DNA of 64,000 bases from Marsupella aquatica (Eukaryota; Marchantiophyta): assembly GCA_973895155.1 (NCBI GenBank), contig OZ316893.1, forward strand, positions 15,190,001-15,254,000, in the 5' to 3' direction. Each line of letters starts with the position of its first letter. The stretch's first letter is position 1. Of this stretch, positions 45,173-54,083 are shown piece by piece. A program made the position numbers and the translations under genes. A model generated the notes under the pieces. The model was not told the origin of the DNA, ran no database searches, and was given only the letters and a program-made list of their open reading frames with translations.

Positions 45173-47837
45173 TAGTGATAGATGTGGTCAGGTTCTTTGT
45201 GGTTGCAGCCCCTTCCAGTACTTCACCTATCACCCCTTTCTCCTCATCTGAATTCCACACCCTGGTCTTCACATGCTCATATTGTGCTATGTATTCGGTC
45301 AGAAATCCCAGAGTCTCATCCTTGATGTAACCTTTAGCCATGCTTGCTTCAGGTTTGTAATATGTTCTCACGTGACCTTTGAGTAGCTTCATGTACCGTT
45401 CCAAAGGGTACAACCAACGAGCACTCACAGGCCCAAATTGGTGTAGCTCTTCCACAACATGGACAAGTAGGTGGGTCATGACATCAAAAAATGCGGGAGG
45501 AAAATAAATCTCCAGGTCACACATCACCTGAGCGACATCTTCTATCAGTTGCGGGAAGTGTGTTTCATCCCAAACCTTCACACAAATACGACGAAACACA
45601 TCACTGAGTCGCATGATCACATTACAAACAGGCTTCTGCAACAAGCCCCTCAGACATAAAGGCAACACCTGTTGCATCAACATATGGTAGTCATGGCTTT
45701 TCATACTACCAAGCTTTCTAGTCATGATATGCTTCTTGAAAGCACTGCCATAGTTTGAAGGAACCTTCAAAGAACTCAACCTCTGCACAAATAGTTGCCA
45801 CTATGTGTCTGTCAAAACATAGGGCACTTGGTACTTCAAGAGCACATCAGCTCTGTGGGCATGTGGCCTCAACCAAAGATGGGGTTTCATTCCCCTCTGT
45901 TCAAGATCCAATCTCACTGAACTAGTGTCTTTCTCTCCACACAAGAATCTGAGTAGACTCTCACAAATATTCTTCTCAATGTGAATAACATCAATGTTAT
46001 GTTTGCTTGGCTCAAACTCCTGCATTGTTGCAATGCAAAAGCGTCAGCAAATGCCTCAAGTTTAGTCTCTCTTCAAAATGAATGCACATGCTCTGAACCA
46101 AAACATGTATCCCAATTTGCATCAACTCCAAGAGGCTTACCCTCCAATACTTGAGCTCCAAGTCCAATATGCTCAGTCTTTTTACACCATATCGCTTTAT
46201 TGGATCACTCACTCCATCTTCTTTGCCCCCTCGTTTGATATAGTCATCCCTCAGTGCTCCCCACTGCCTGATCTCCTCTTTGGTCACTCGTGCCGGGGGT
46301 CCACGTTGCTCAATCTCATTGCCAAAGTCTGCAATCAGTGCTTGTCTTTCTCTGTAAGGGTGATATGTCTTCAAAAAACGACGATGGCCCATGTATATCA
46401 CTTTCTGCAGGGCTCTGGAGTACTCACTGGTGACATTGCGCCCATAGATAGTACAAGCACAATATCCTTTTGTTGTTTGGTCTGATATCATCCCATGGGC
46501 TAGGTAGTCAGCTACAGTTAGAATGACGATGGCTCTAAGGATGAATGGGTTTAACCTCCCAAGCCTCTGTAGGACATCATATGTGAGGACTCCTTCCTCC
46601 CAAAGCTTTCTCAATTCCTCCACTAGGGGAGCCAAAAACACATCTATGTTGGCAGATATAGCACTGTCTGGCCCTGGTATCATTAGGACCATCTGAACAA
46701 AAAATCGCTTTGTAGTCATCCAAGGAGGAAGGTTATAATTCAAAATAGTTACAGGCCAACACGGAAATTTGTTGTTCTTGTCTCCAAATGGGTTTACCCC
46801 ATCCAATGACAGCCCAAGTCTGACATTCCTCGGCTCAGCAGAAAATTCGGGATACATCTCATCTATGAGTTTCCACTACCTTGAATCTGCAGCATGTCGT
46901 TGTAGCCCATTATCACTTTTCTTGTCAGTTGCCCAAGTCATCATCTCCAAGATGGCACGGCTTCTGAACATCCGCTGAAGTCTGGGAATGAGTGGAAAAT
47001 GACGAAGTACCTTGGCGGGAACCATAGACTTTCCTGAGTTCCGATACCTGTGCTTCCCACACTTAGGGCATGTCAACGATTCTGCATACTCCTTTCTGAA
47101 AAGAACATGCCCATCGGGACAGGCATGGATGGAATCATAGTTCAATCCAAGATTAGATATGCATCTTTTTGCCTCGTACATGTTCTTGGGCAAAATATTA
47201 CCATATGGTAGCATAGTTGTTCGCAAGAATGCCAACAACTCAGAAACCAAAACGTTGGGGACATTGCACGGTTGCCGCAAATGTTCAGGAACATGATGAC
47301 AAATCCCAGTTTAGAACATTTGCTACCGGGGTACAAAGACTTCCTGCCTTCCTGTATTTGCAGGGGAGAGCCAAACATCCCATCATGCCCAGGGGTTTCC
47401 TGCCCTATCTCAAACTCATCAAGAGGCTCTTCGACAGGGGGCACACTTGCATCTGCAGCCATATCCTCTTCGTTGTCCAACCCATCGTGAAATGCATCCT
47501 AGTCTTGGAAGATGTCTCTCACCATCTCTTCCACATGAATTCCTTTGTCACGTGGTGTTGCCTGAGCACCATCCCATTGGAGAGCTGACAACCCACAGAG
47601 ACCAGCTACAACATTTTCAAATGCACCAGGCAGAACCTCACTTGCCCGTCTTGCAGCATTGGCAGCATCAAATTCTAACCTCCACTCCTTGTTGGAAGAA
47701 TCTTCCTCTACAGGATCATTCCAAACTCGATGTTGTGGATCTCTTCCATGAACCGCGATATGCCGCCAAACCTCATTCAGACCCCTGGTACGGGATCCTT
47801 GGCAGATTGCACAAGGACATCTCATCCTACTGGCTCC
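45162..47837 (-). pseudogene. TNP2-type CACTA transposase, truncated, three TAGs
   Basis: The first visible exon starts after CTTTCAG/ at about 47,837 and carries the transposase-associated zinc-finger domain (RCPCAICQGSRTRG...W..HG). Then come SLYPGSKCSKLGF, ILPKNMYEAKRCISNLGL, HACPDGHVLFRKE, CPKCGKHRYR and LSLDGVNPFGDKNN of Transposase_21 (TNP2). An intron at 46,140-46,020 (AGG/GTAAGC to TGCAG/GAG) joins KYWR to EFEPSKHNIDVIHIEKN. DUF4218-like sequence follows. In-frame TAGs lie at 47,499-47,501, 46,876-46,878 and 45,801-45,803. A two-base insertion near 47,282 shifts the frame. The C-terminus is cut at 45,172 by the TACTAGTG end. It is not functional as it stands. Confidence 0.85.
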
Positions 47838-48265
47838 TGAAAGTCTGGTTCGTAACCTTTCACACTGCCAAAGCTTATTATCATGGCGTGATATCCTTGT
47901 GGGATGATGCAAAGGCAGTGCCTATGCCCTAGGCTGGGTCTGGGGAGGGTGGTGACCAGGGTGCATTGTAACAGGCTGGGAGCTCTGCAGTCATAGACAG
48001 CAGTGAACAAGGATGCCTAATGGTGGTATTTGTGTTCCATATATCCCTGACTGTATCTGCCAAAAGAGTTAACATAACGTGTACTAAATTCTACCCTAAA
48101 CCACCTCAAAAGAAAAAAAACAGGTTCGCGAGTAGTGTACCTATTGTCAAGTGAATGACACAGAATTCCTAAATGTTGGAGGGTGTCACCACCTCCTCCG
48201 CTGTCCTCAAATATACGGCCTCTGCATGTACACCCATGACCATATCAGAGTCCAATCATGTTTAG
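47838..48265. other. Upstream region of the transposase
   Basis: Non-coding as far as I can tell; it probably contains the transposase promoter or earlier exons. Confidence 0.35.
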
Positions 48266-48949
48266 TCACAGGCACAGGTGTGAGAGCGGTATCAGATATC
48301 TCACCTTATTACCAGGTGAGATATGGTACCAACCCTGTTCTTGATGCCACTCAGACCTCAGGTACTCAGGCATGTACATTAAATCATCAAGGTCTAAACC
48401 CTGCTCATGCCATGGGGGTCTTGCATCCGTGCCTACAAGCAGTGGATGCACTGCCCTCCACTGGGGGCAAGTTGCTACCAAGTCCCTCCACCGTGTATTA
48501 ATTTGTCTATATTTGCAGATATCTTGTGCACAGGACACCACAAGAACCCTCGGCCAGACATGTGAAAGAACTATATCATCTGCCAAATCAGGCAACAAGG
48601 AACCACCTACAACATCGGGCTTGTCTAACTCATCTACTGAAAAGTAGATGTCCACTTCCGACTATGCATCCTCGTTCACGATAGATTCAGCGTCTCTTGC
48701 ATCCTCAGGCGGTGCCAAGAAATGTTTTAGCACCAACCCATGCAAGAGAGTCCTAACTGTGGCTAGCCATATGGCAACTCGGAGGAGGAGCTGTAATAGC
48801 GCCTGTTGATCTAGGAAAGGTAACATACCCATCAAAGTCTGCCGCCGAGATTTGAGCCCACCCAGTACGTTTACAGTGACACCCCCAGGCAGCAGGAAAC
48901 AACAATCCGCCAACAGTAAAATAAGCCCAACTGCCACCAACCATAACAA
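48266..48949 (-). pseudogene. F-box-like gene piece
   Basis: Two consecutive frames in the same phase (48,949-48,662 and 48,655-48,266) are separated only by TAG (48,662-48,664). After the stop, SLLPDLADDIVLSHVWPRVL...QINTRWRDLV matches the F-box pattern (LPDDL...I...L, RxVxxxWRxL). The leading part has Leu-rich helices (LFLAPPEDARDAESIV-type text). F-box proteins normally recruit substrates to SCF ubiquitin ligases; whether this fragment could is unknown. It lies between the transposase and the BRCT frame, on the same strand. Confidence 0.45.
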
Positions 48950-49042
48950 GGTACATTAGTTCAAAGATCACATTTATTTCAATGATCTGATTTATACAAA
49001 AAAACTTGTGTCCAAATTGATGCTACTACTCCTCACTCTGAT

Positions 49043-49307
49043 GGGGTATTTACAAACGACAGGAAACAGCAAACAGTAACAGAAAACAGAAACTGGTAAC
49101 AGGAAAATGAGTGGTAATTTTTTTGAATTTTTTTTAATTCAAAAGGGTAGCGCCCAAAGCTAGCCAAAAAATGTTGTAACTTAGATTTTTTTGGAAAATG
49201 AAACTTTTTAGAAAACATTTTGACATGGTTATTTTTGCTGGTAACAGGAAAAATTTTCCTGGTACCAGTAAACCTGTTTCCTGTTTACTGTCACGCGTGC
49301 CATACCC
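49043..49307. mobile_element. hAT-type MITE, copy A
   Basis: 265 bp with ends GGGGTATTT... and ...CATACCC, flanked by the 8-bp duplication ACTCTGAT (49,035-49,042 and 49,308-49,315). Subterminal GACAGGAAACAGCAAACAG is mirrored at the right by TGTTTCCTGTTTACTGTC. The inner AGCGCCCAAAGCTAGCC resembles that of copy B at 63.2 kb. Eight-base duplications are characteristic of hAT elements. No coding capacity. Confidence 0.8.
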
Positions 49308-50178
49308 ACTCTGATTCAGAATCGCTAATGACCCATTCCTCACTTGTTGTCTCATAGTCCTCTCTGTAAGGATCCTGACCCTTCCGTGGCCAGGCCTCAA
49401 AAAGATCATAGTCCATTGGGTTTTGATGCTTCCCAGTTGCTACTGATTCCACAAACCAAGCATATGAAACCATAAACACATTATGGGACATGACATAAAA
49501 GCGAATGTCTCCCTTCCCAAACTTGCCGCAGGCTTTGGGATATGACTTAGTAATGACATGAGTGGTGTCCTCTATTATATTCTCCTCCACTGTCCCACCT
49601 AGGTCAAGCACTGTGGACTTGTACACTTTGCACTTAACCTCTCCAATTCCCGCCTCCACAAATACCATGCTCAGCCCTTTCAGAATGGGGGTTGGTTGCT
49701 TCGTCTCCTCAGCCAACATACTCTTCAGCCTTGTAGAGCTCTGTCCTTTGTTGAGTACAGGTCCATATTGGAGATCAGCAAGCCTTGCCTTTGCTTCCCA
49801 GACTTCTTGTTCAGCCCAAGCTGATGCAGTAGCTTCTTCATCCTCCCACAACTCATATTGCTCAGTATCCTGTACAATCTTATGTGCTATGGAATCTGTG
49901 ATCCAAGAGGCCTCAACTACTTTTAGGCCTTGCTTAGTAATTACAGAATTCATGTAGGACCATGACCACTTCTTTATCACTGATAGCCATGTCCCTGCAA
50001 CAACATGTGTAGTCTCTGGAGTGATGTCCTGAACTACAGTGCCATGGAGCTCAGAGAATCGTTTCTGTACAGTTGGCCAATGCACTTTGGTCAACCCATG
50101 CTGGCCATGGACCAAAATGGCTCTGACCCCTGTAACCACTGTTGGGTGGTCACACTTTCTATGTTTCCCAGGCTCCAT
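49291..50178 (-). CDS. Tandem BRCT-domain protein (captured or transposon-borne)
   Basis: An open frame of about 295 codons from the ATG at 50,178. Two BRCT folds are seen, numbering from the frame start at 50,184. The first is at about 21-105 (LHGTVVQDITPETTHVVAG, then KVVEASWITDSI). The second is at about 168-252 (LDLGGTVEENIIEDTTHVI, then MVSYAWFVESV). The THVV/THVI and W positions are the canonical BRCT landmarks. BRCT pairs bind phosphoproteins or DNA ends in repair factors. The last codons (WVWHA) come from MITE copy A; before that insertion the protein would have ended DSESE with an immediate stop. The frame has no stop or shift, unlike its neighbours, which suggests it is younger or under constraint. 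Confidence 0.65.
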   Translation of the reverse strand: MEPGKHRKCDHPTVVTGVRAILVHGQHGLTKVHWPTVQKRFSELHGTVVQDITPETTHVVAGTWLSVIKKWSWSYMNSVITKQGLKVVEASWITDSIAHKIVQDTEQYELWEDEEATASAWAEQEVWEAKARLADLQYGPVLNKGQSSTRLKSMLAEETKQPTPILKGLSMVFVEAGIGEVKCKVYKSTVLDLGGTVEENIIEDTTHVITKSYPKACGKFGKGDIRFYVMSHNVFMVSYAWFVESVATGKHQNPMDYDLFEAWPRKGQDPYREDYETTSEEWVISDSESEWVWHA

Positions 50179-50770
50179 GTACACACACCCTACGTGATGA
50201 CAATGAATTTTGGAAGAATGGGTTCACCTGACAATACAAGGACAACAAAATTCCTGCTTTTTGAGTTGATCTGGCCCACTGGTGCTCAGGTCTGATTTTG
50301 ATAGGTACAAGGGATATGTGAACAATACGTACTAGGCACCTGCACGGATGCAGGACATTGTTTGAATATATACTACAAAATCCATATCGAAGGTGAAATG
50401 AAGTGTAACCAACTTGTCATGGCACATACATATTTTGTTGTAAAGGAGGATACATTCAATGACAAACTTATAGGGCAATTTGATTAATTGCATGCCTGAT
50501 AATTTATACGCTTACAACTTAGAAGTCCTATTTTAATTTAGCAGTCTGATGAAAGTGTTTATGAAAATGACCACTCAGCCTAAATACTTCCAAGAAGGCT
50601 TGTAAGGATAAGTTTTTATAGGCATGTACCCAGCCACTGACGCCAGAGCACAAGATAAGTGCTACCTATATAAACTCGCCTACCCAACTCCTTTTCAAAA
50701 TTGGAATCTCTGCAATCTCAAAAAATAGTACATCCACATCAGGTGCACTGTGCATGTACAATGTTCAGCT
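50179..50770. other. Spacer between PHD and BRCT frames
   Basis: AT-rich. It could be an intron if the two minus-strand frames are exons of one gene, but no splice pair was verified. Confidence 0.35.
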
Positions 50771-51415
50771 TCACAGCCAAGATATGTGATCTCTCATAGG
50801 AGTGCGCGAGGTAGGATCAATGGCATGGCGATGACAATAAAATATCCATCGATCAACACCATGTGCAGAGTGATCATAGATTTCTCTATCACAAGCATAA
50901 CCCTTTGCTTGACGATCTTTCAGGCAATGATAGTGCCACATAGTGGGACACCTAGCATAGTGGACTATGTCAGTCCAATAGTCATCATCATGCTCACCAC
51001 ATGCCTTGCACCTATGAAGTGGGCAAGCTGTGGCATGAGCAGGCAAACACTCAAAACAGAAAAATCTCACACAAAAACGGTATGGACATTTCCTAACATT
51101 TGCTGCAGCATCAACAGAGCCCTCATAGGACCCCAACTTCCCACATTGTGCACACTTAGCCTGCTTCTCCAAACTATCAGTGCACATCCAGTCTCCCTGG
51201 TGTGTTGACGGGAGGCCCACCCCTGGACAGTTGTTTTCTGCAGCAAGGTCAGACTCCGGGTTGAGGTGGAAATGCCTGATGCAAGGGCCCTCACAAATGA
51301 CCAGGCCCCTACCATCATCACAAATGGCACAACAATGAGCTGCCTTTTGGAAAATCTGACTTGTGTTTCTCATCTCTGTCACACGCTTTTTGGCTTGAAT
51401 TTTAGGTCGTGCCAT
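50771..51415 (-). CDS. EDM2-like double PHD-finger protein
   Basis: ATG at 51,415, 214 codons, uninterrupted. A basic N-terminus precedes CCAICDDGRGLVICEGPC (residues 28-45), the opening of an atypical PHD finger close to that of EDM2, including the long insert before WMC (76-78). A second Cys/His cluster begins CAQCGKLG (88-95) and continues C-x4-C-x4-C-x2-C, C-x4-C-x2-C, C-x4-H-x2-C to residue 164. The last Cys expected after WMC is Ser81, so the first finger lacks one zinc ligand. EDM2 in Arabidopsis affects H3K9 methylation at transposons and poly(A) choice at intronic elements. Such a role here is only a guess. A 72-bp tandem repeat lies directly upstream. Confidence 0.6.
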   Translation of the reverse strand: MARPKIQAKKRVTEMRNTSQIFQKAAHCCAICDDGRGLVICEGPCIRHFHLNPESDLAAENNCPGVGLPSTHQGDWMCTDSLEKQAKCAQCGKLGSYEGSVDAAANVRKCPYRFCVRFFCFECLPAHATACPLHRCKACGEHDDDYWTDIVHYARCPTMWHYHCLKDRQAKGYACDREIYDHSAHGVDRWIFYCHRHAIDPTSRTPMRDHISWL

Positions 51416-51426
51416 GCCTGCACATG

Positions 51427-51570
51427 AGATAGACTCTACAATTTAGCAGACTGCACAAAAAGTAATATATATTTAGCATTTAAGGTACAAAAGCATTTAG
51501 ATAGACTCTACAATTTAGCAGACTGCACAGAAAGTAAAATATATTTAGCATTTAAGGTACAAAGGCTTTT
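51427..51570 (+). repeat. Tandem duplication, period 72 bp
   Basis: Two copies start AGATAGACTCTACAATTTAG at 51,427 and 51,499, with very few differences. It lies 12 bp upstream of the PHD frame's ATG, so it sits in that gene's leader or promoter. Confidence 0.88.
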
Positions 51571-52142
51571 GCTACTGCAATGAATTGGAATGGCCACACA
51601 AGGATGCAGAGCAGACATACTTTTGGTATGTTGAGCCAACACACAAAACTGATCCCCTAATACAATTGCTCCACCAACACCTCAATTTTAATTGTGGCTA
51701 TGATTCACCAAAGGAGATCAGCAACAACATTTCATGCATTTGAATCACATACAATAGTCGTGACATGTAAAATAGACATTCTTCAAAGAGGATTGGTATG
51801 AAGCAGTGTCATAAGGGTTTAAATTTATACATCCTAAATAGGCTATGATAGTGGCTGAGACAAATAAGTGAGGCATAAGTCACATTTTATAGGTTATCAC
51901 ATGGCCCATTAATTCATTGAACGTTGCAATGTTCACCAGGTTAAAGCAATCATGAAAGTAGTCTTTCAATAGAGACTTTTAAGCGAGTTTGCTAGCCTCT
52001 TAAATTAGGATATTTTGCTTAGTGCAGGCATAATAGGATAAGTTATGTACTGTTGACCTTAAACCCTGGACCCAAAATTGCTCATACATCAAAAATTTAA
52101 GTAAATATCCTCTGTGTTGAAATCAGAGTGTTAAGCTATAGG
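51571..52142. other. No gene recognised
   Basis: AT-rich CACTA interior. Confidence 0.35.
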
Positions 52143-52637
52143 TCAATGGTATCTGGTCTGTGCATGCGGTGTGACAAGTGGTCCTCTAGAGCATGTGATC
52201 CAAACATGTGTAGACACCAAAGTCACCGGTGGTGGGGTCTGGGAGGGCAGGACAAGTAACATCACCAGGCACACTGCAGGATGGCGAGTGGTTCCAGATG
52301 ATACATTGTGCTCTGTGCAAAAATCAGCATCCAAGAGAACGGTCATCCAATTCTGAGCCAGAAGCCTACAAGCAGGACAGTCATATTGGCAACTATGCAC
52401 ACACCCTTGGCACCTAATTTGTGGCGGGTCATGTACAAGAGACTGTACAAATACCAAGGATGTCGGGAAGGGTACTGAAGCAGGTAGAGGCCGGCTGTAG
52501 TTGTTCCTGGAAACAACTGGGTACTCAAAGTACCATGTAGACTGGGCTGGAAGGATCCCAAGTCTGACATACTCAAGGCGCAACATCTCTGCCTTGCGTG
52601 CGAGCCGCACATGTTCAGCGTTGTGGGTCCTCACCAT
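52143..52637 (-). other. Unassigned minus-strand frame with Cys cluster
   Basis: ATG (52,637), 164 codons. The N-terminal half is basic and helical (RLARKAEMLRLEYVRLG). The middle has C-x2-C-x3-C-x3-C-x2-C (CQGCVHSCQYDCPAC). The second half looks less protein-like, and an intron boundary may fall there. It is on the same strand as, and upstream of, the PHD frame and might be an exon of the same captured gene. Family not recognised. Confidence 0.3.
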
Positions 52638-53741
52638 AAGTGTTGCTTTTGTTGTGATGTCCTCTGTTCACGTCCTTTGATGAGCAAGGCAAGCAGGAGG
52701 TCGACTTGCCTCTCCAACAGCAACCAACCTAAACTAATCAGTTCCCATTCATTGTCTTGCTTCCAACTACAGGTCATAGTATACACATAGCATGAAACAT
52801 GCATAGTACATATTTGATTCTGAGTTTATGAGTTTCCTAAGACAAAGAGCTTGGTGATAAACCCATGATCTCGATGGACATGTATATCAATCATATTAAG
52901 ATCCTATTTTTTCATCCTGAAAGACCAAAAGTCTCACCTTGCAGGTTGCACTAGAGAGAAAATTCACTGGCTGTCATGTTGTGCAAGTGAACCTCCACTG
53001 ATGCCCCCGGTGTAGCCCCTCAGATGCAGGTGACACTTACCAACTCCCAAGTTGCCTGGTCTAAAAGAAAATGCTGATATCTTCAGAACTTTATAGAGCA
53101 AGTACATGATCACATGGCGTTGGCCCTACCAAACTGTACGTTCAGAAAGAGACTACAATATTCATAAAGAGTCAACTCTACACTTGGTTCATACACATAC
53201 TTCTGGATATATTCATATTTGGCCTTATGGAACTCTTGCCAACTACAACTTACTCCCATTATGCACAAGCTCACATCAACAGAGAAAGATACAGAATGCA
53301 TACTTACTATGGCTGTAAGCACCTTCACTACCTGTTGAACCCAGTCCTGAAGTCTTTTCAGCGTGTTTGTTGTGCTGTCTCCTTTGATACCCAACACCTT
53401 AGTCCTTGATGTAACAGAATGCGATTTGACAAGTTAGATGCTTTGGAACCTTCTATGGTCTTAGCTGAATTGATGTCATCGTAAGTGGTGAAAGACAAGG
53501 AAGACAAAAGCTGGTTGAAGAGCTGTGGACAACACACTAGCATGAAGTGCTTCAACCAATCCACTGCCAAACGGAACTCTTACACAGTCACATTCTTTCA
53601 GTAAACAGAAACTCAGTCAAACTTCATAATCAAAGTACAGACTCTGAAGGACCAAAGGAGGATGTTGTGAGTTTCTCTGTTGTTTAATGTGTTACACTTC
53701 TAGTTTTGAAGTTAGCAAATGCTGAATAATGTGTCTACCAG
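52638..53741. other. Unresolved captured sequence
   Basis: Two overlapping minus-strand frames (53,110-53,397 and 53,358-53,570) look partly protein-like (AVDWLKHFMLVCC; TLKRLQDWVQQ) but no consistent exon structure emerges. Sequence at about 53,665-53,741 may be the intron in front of the eL20 exon (possible GTGAGT donor, CTACCAG acceptor). Confidence 0.3.
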
Positions 53742-54083
53742 ATCTTCGAAAACAAGCCCACCACAATTAAGAACTTCGGTATCTGGGTGAGGTATCATAG
53801 TCGTACAGGTTATCACAACATGTACAAGGAATATCGTGATACCACGTTGAACGGAGCTGTAGAGCAGGTGTATGATGAGATGGCTTCTTGTCATAGAGTT
53901 CGGTTCCCTTGCATCCAGATCATCAAGACTACGACAGTCCCTATCTCTCTGTGCAAGCGAGAAAGTACCAAGTAGTTCCATGATTCAAAGATCAAGTTCC
54001 CCTTGACGTACCGCAAGATTCAACCTCCATCGCGAAAGCTGAAGACGACTTACAAGGCCACTAGGCCCAACACATTTGTTTGA
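53742..54083 (+). pseudogene. Captured last exon of ribosomal protein eL20 (RPL18A)
   Basis: After a CTACCAG/ acceptor, 113 codons run to TGA at 54,081-54,083 and match the C-terminal two thirds of plant eL20: [59 protein letters not shown]. The full protein is about 178 residues; the N-terminal part is absent. One in-frame TAG (53,973-53,975) replaces the Gln that follows RESTK in plant eL20, i.e. CAG (or CAA) to TAG. There is no frameshift. It lies on the strand opposite to the transposase. This is transduplicated host sequence inside the CACTA element. Confidence 0.92.
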
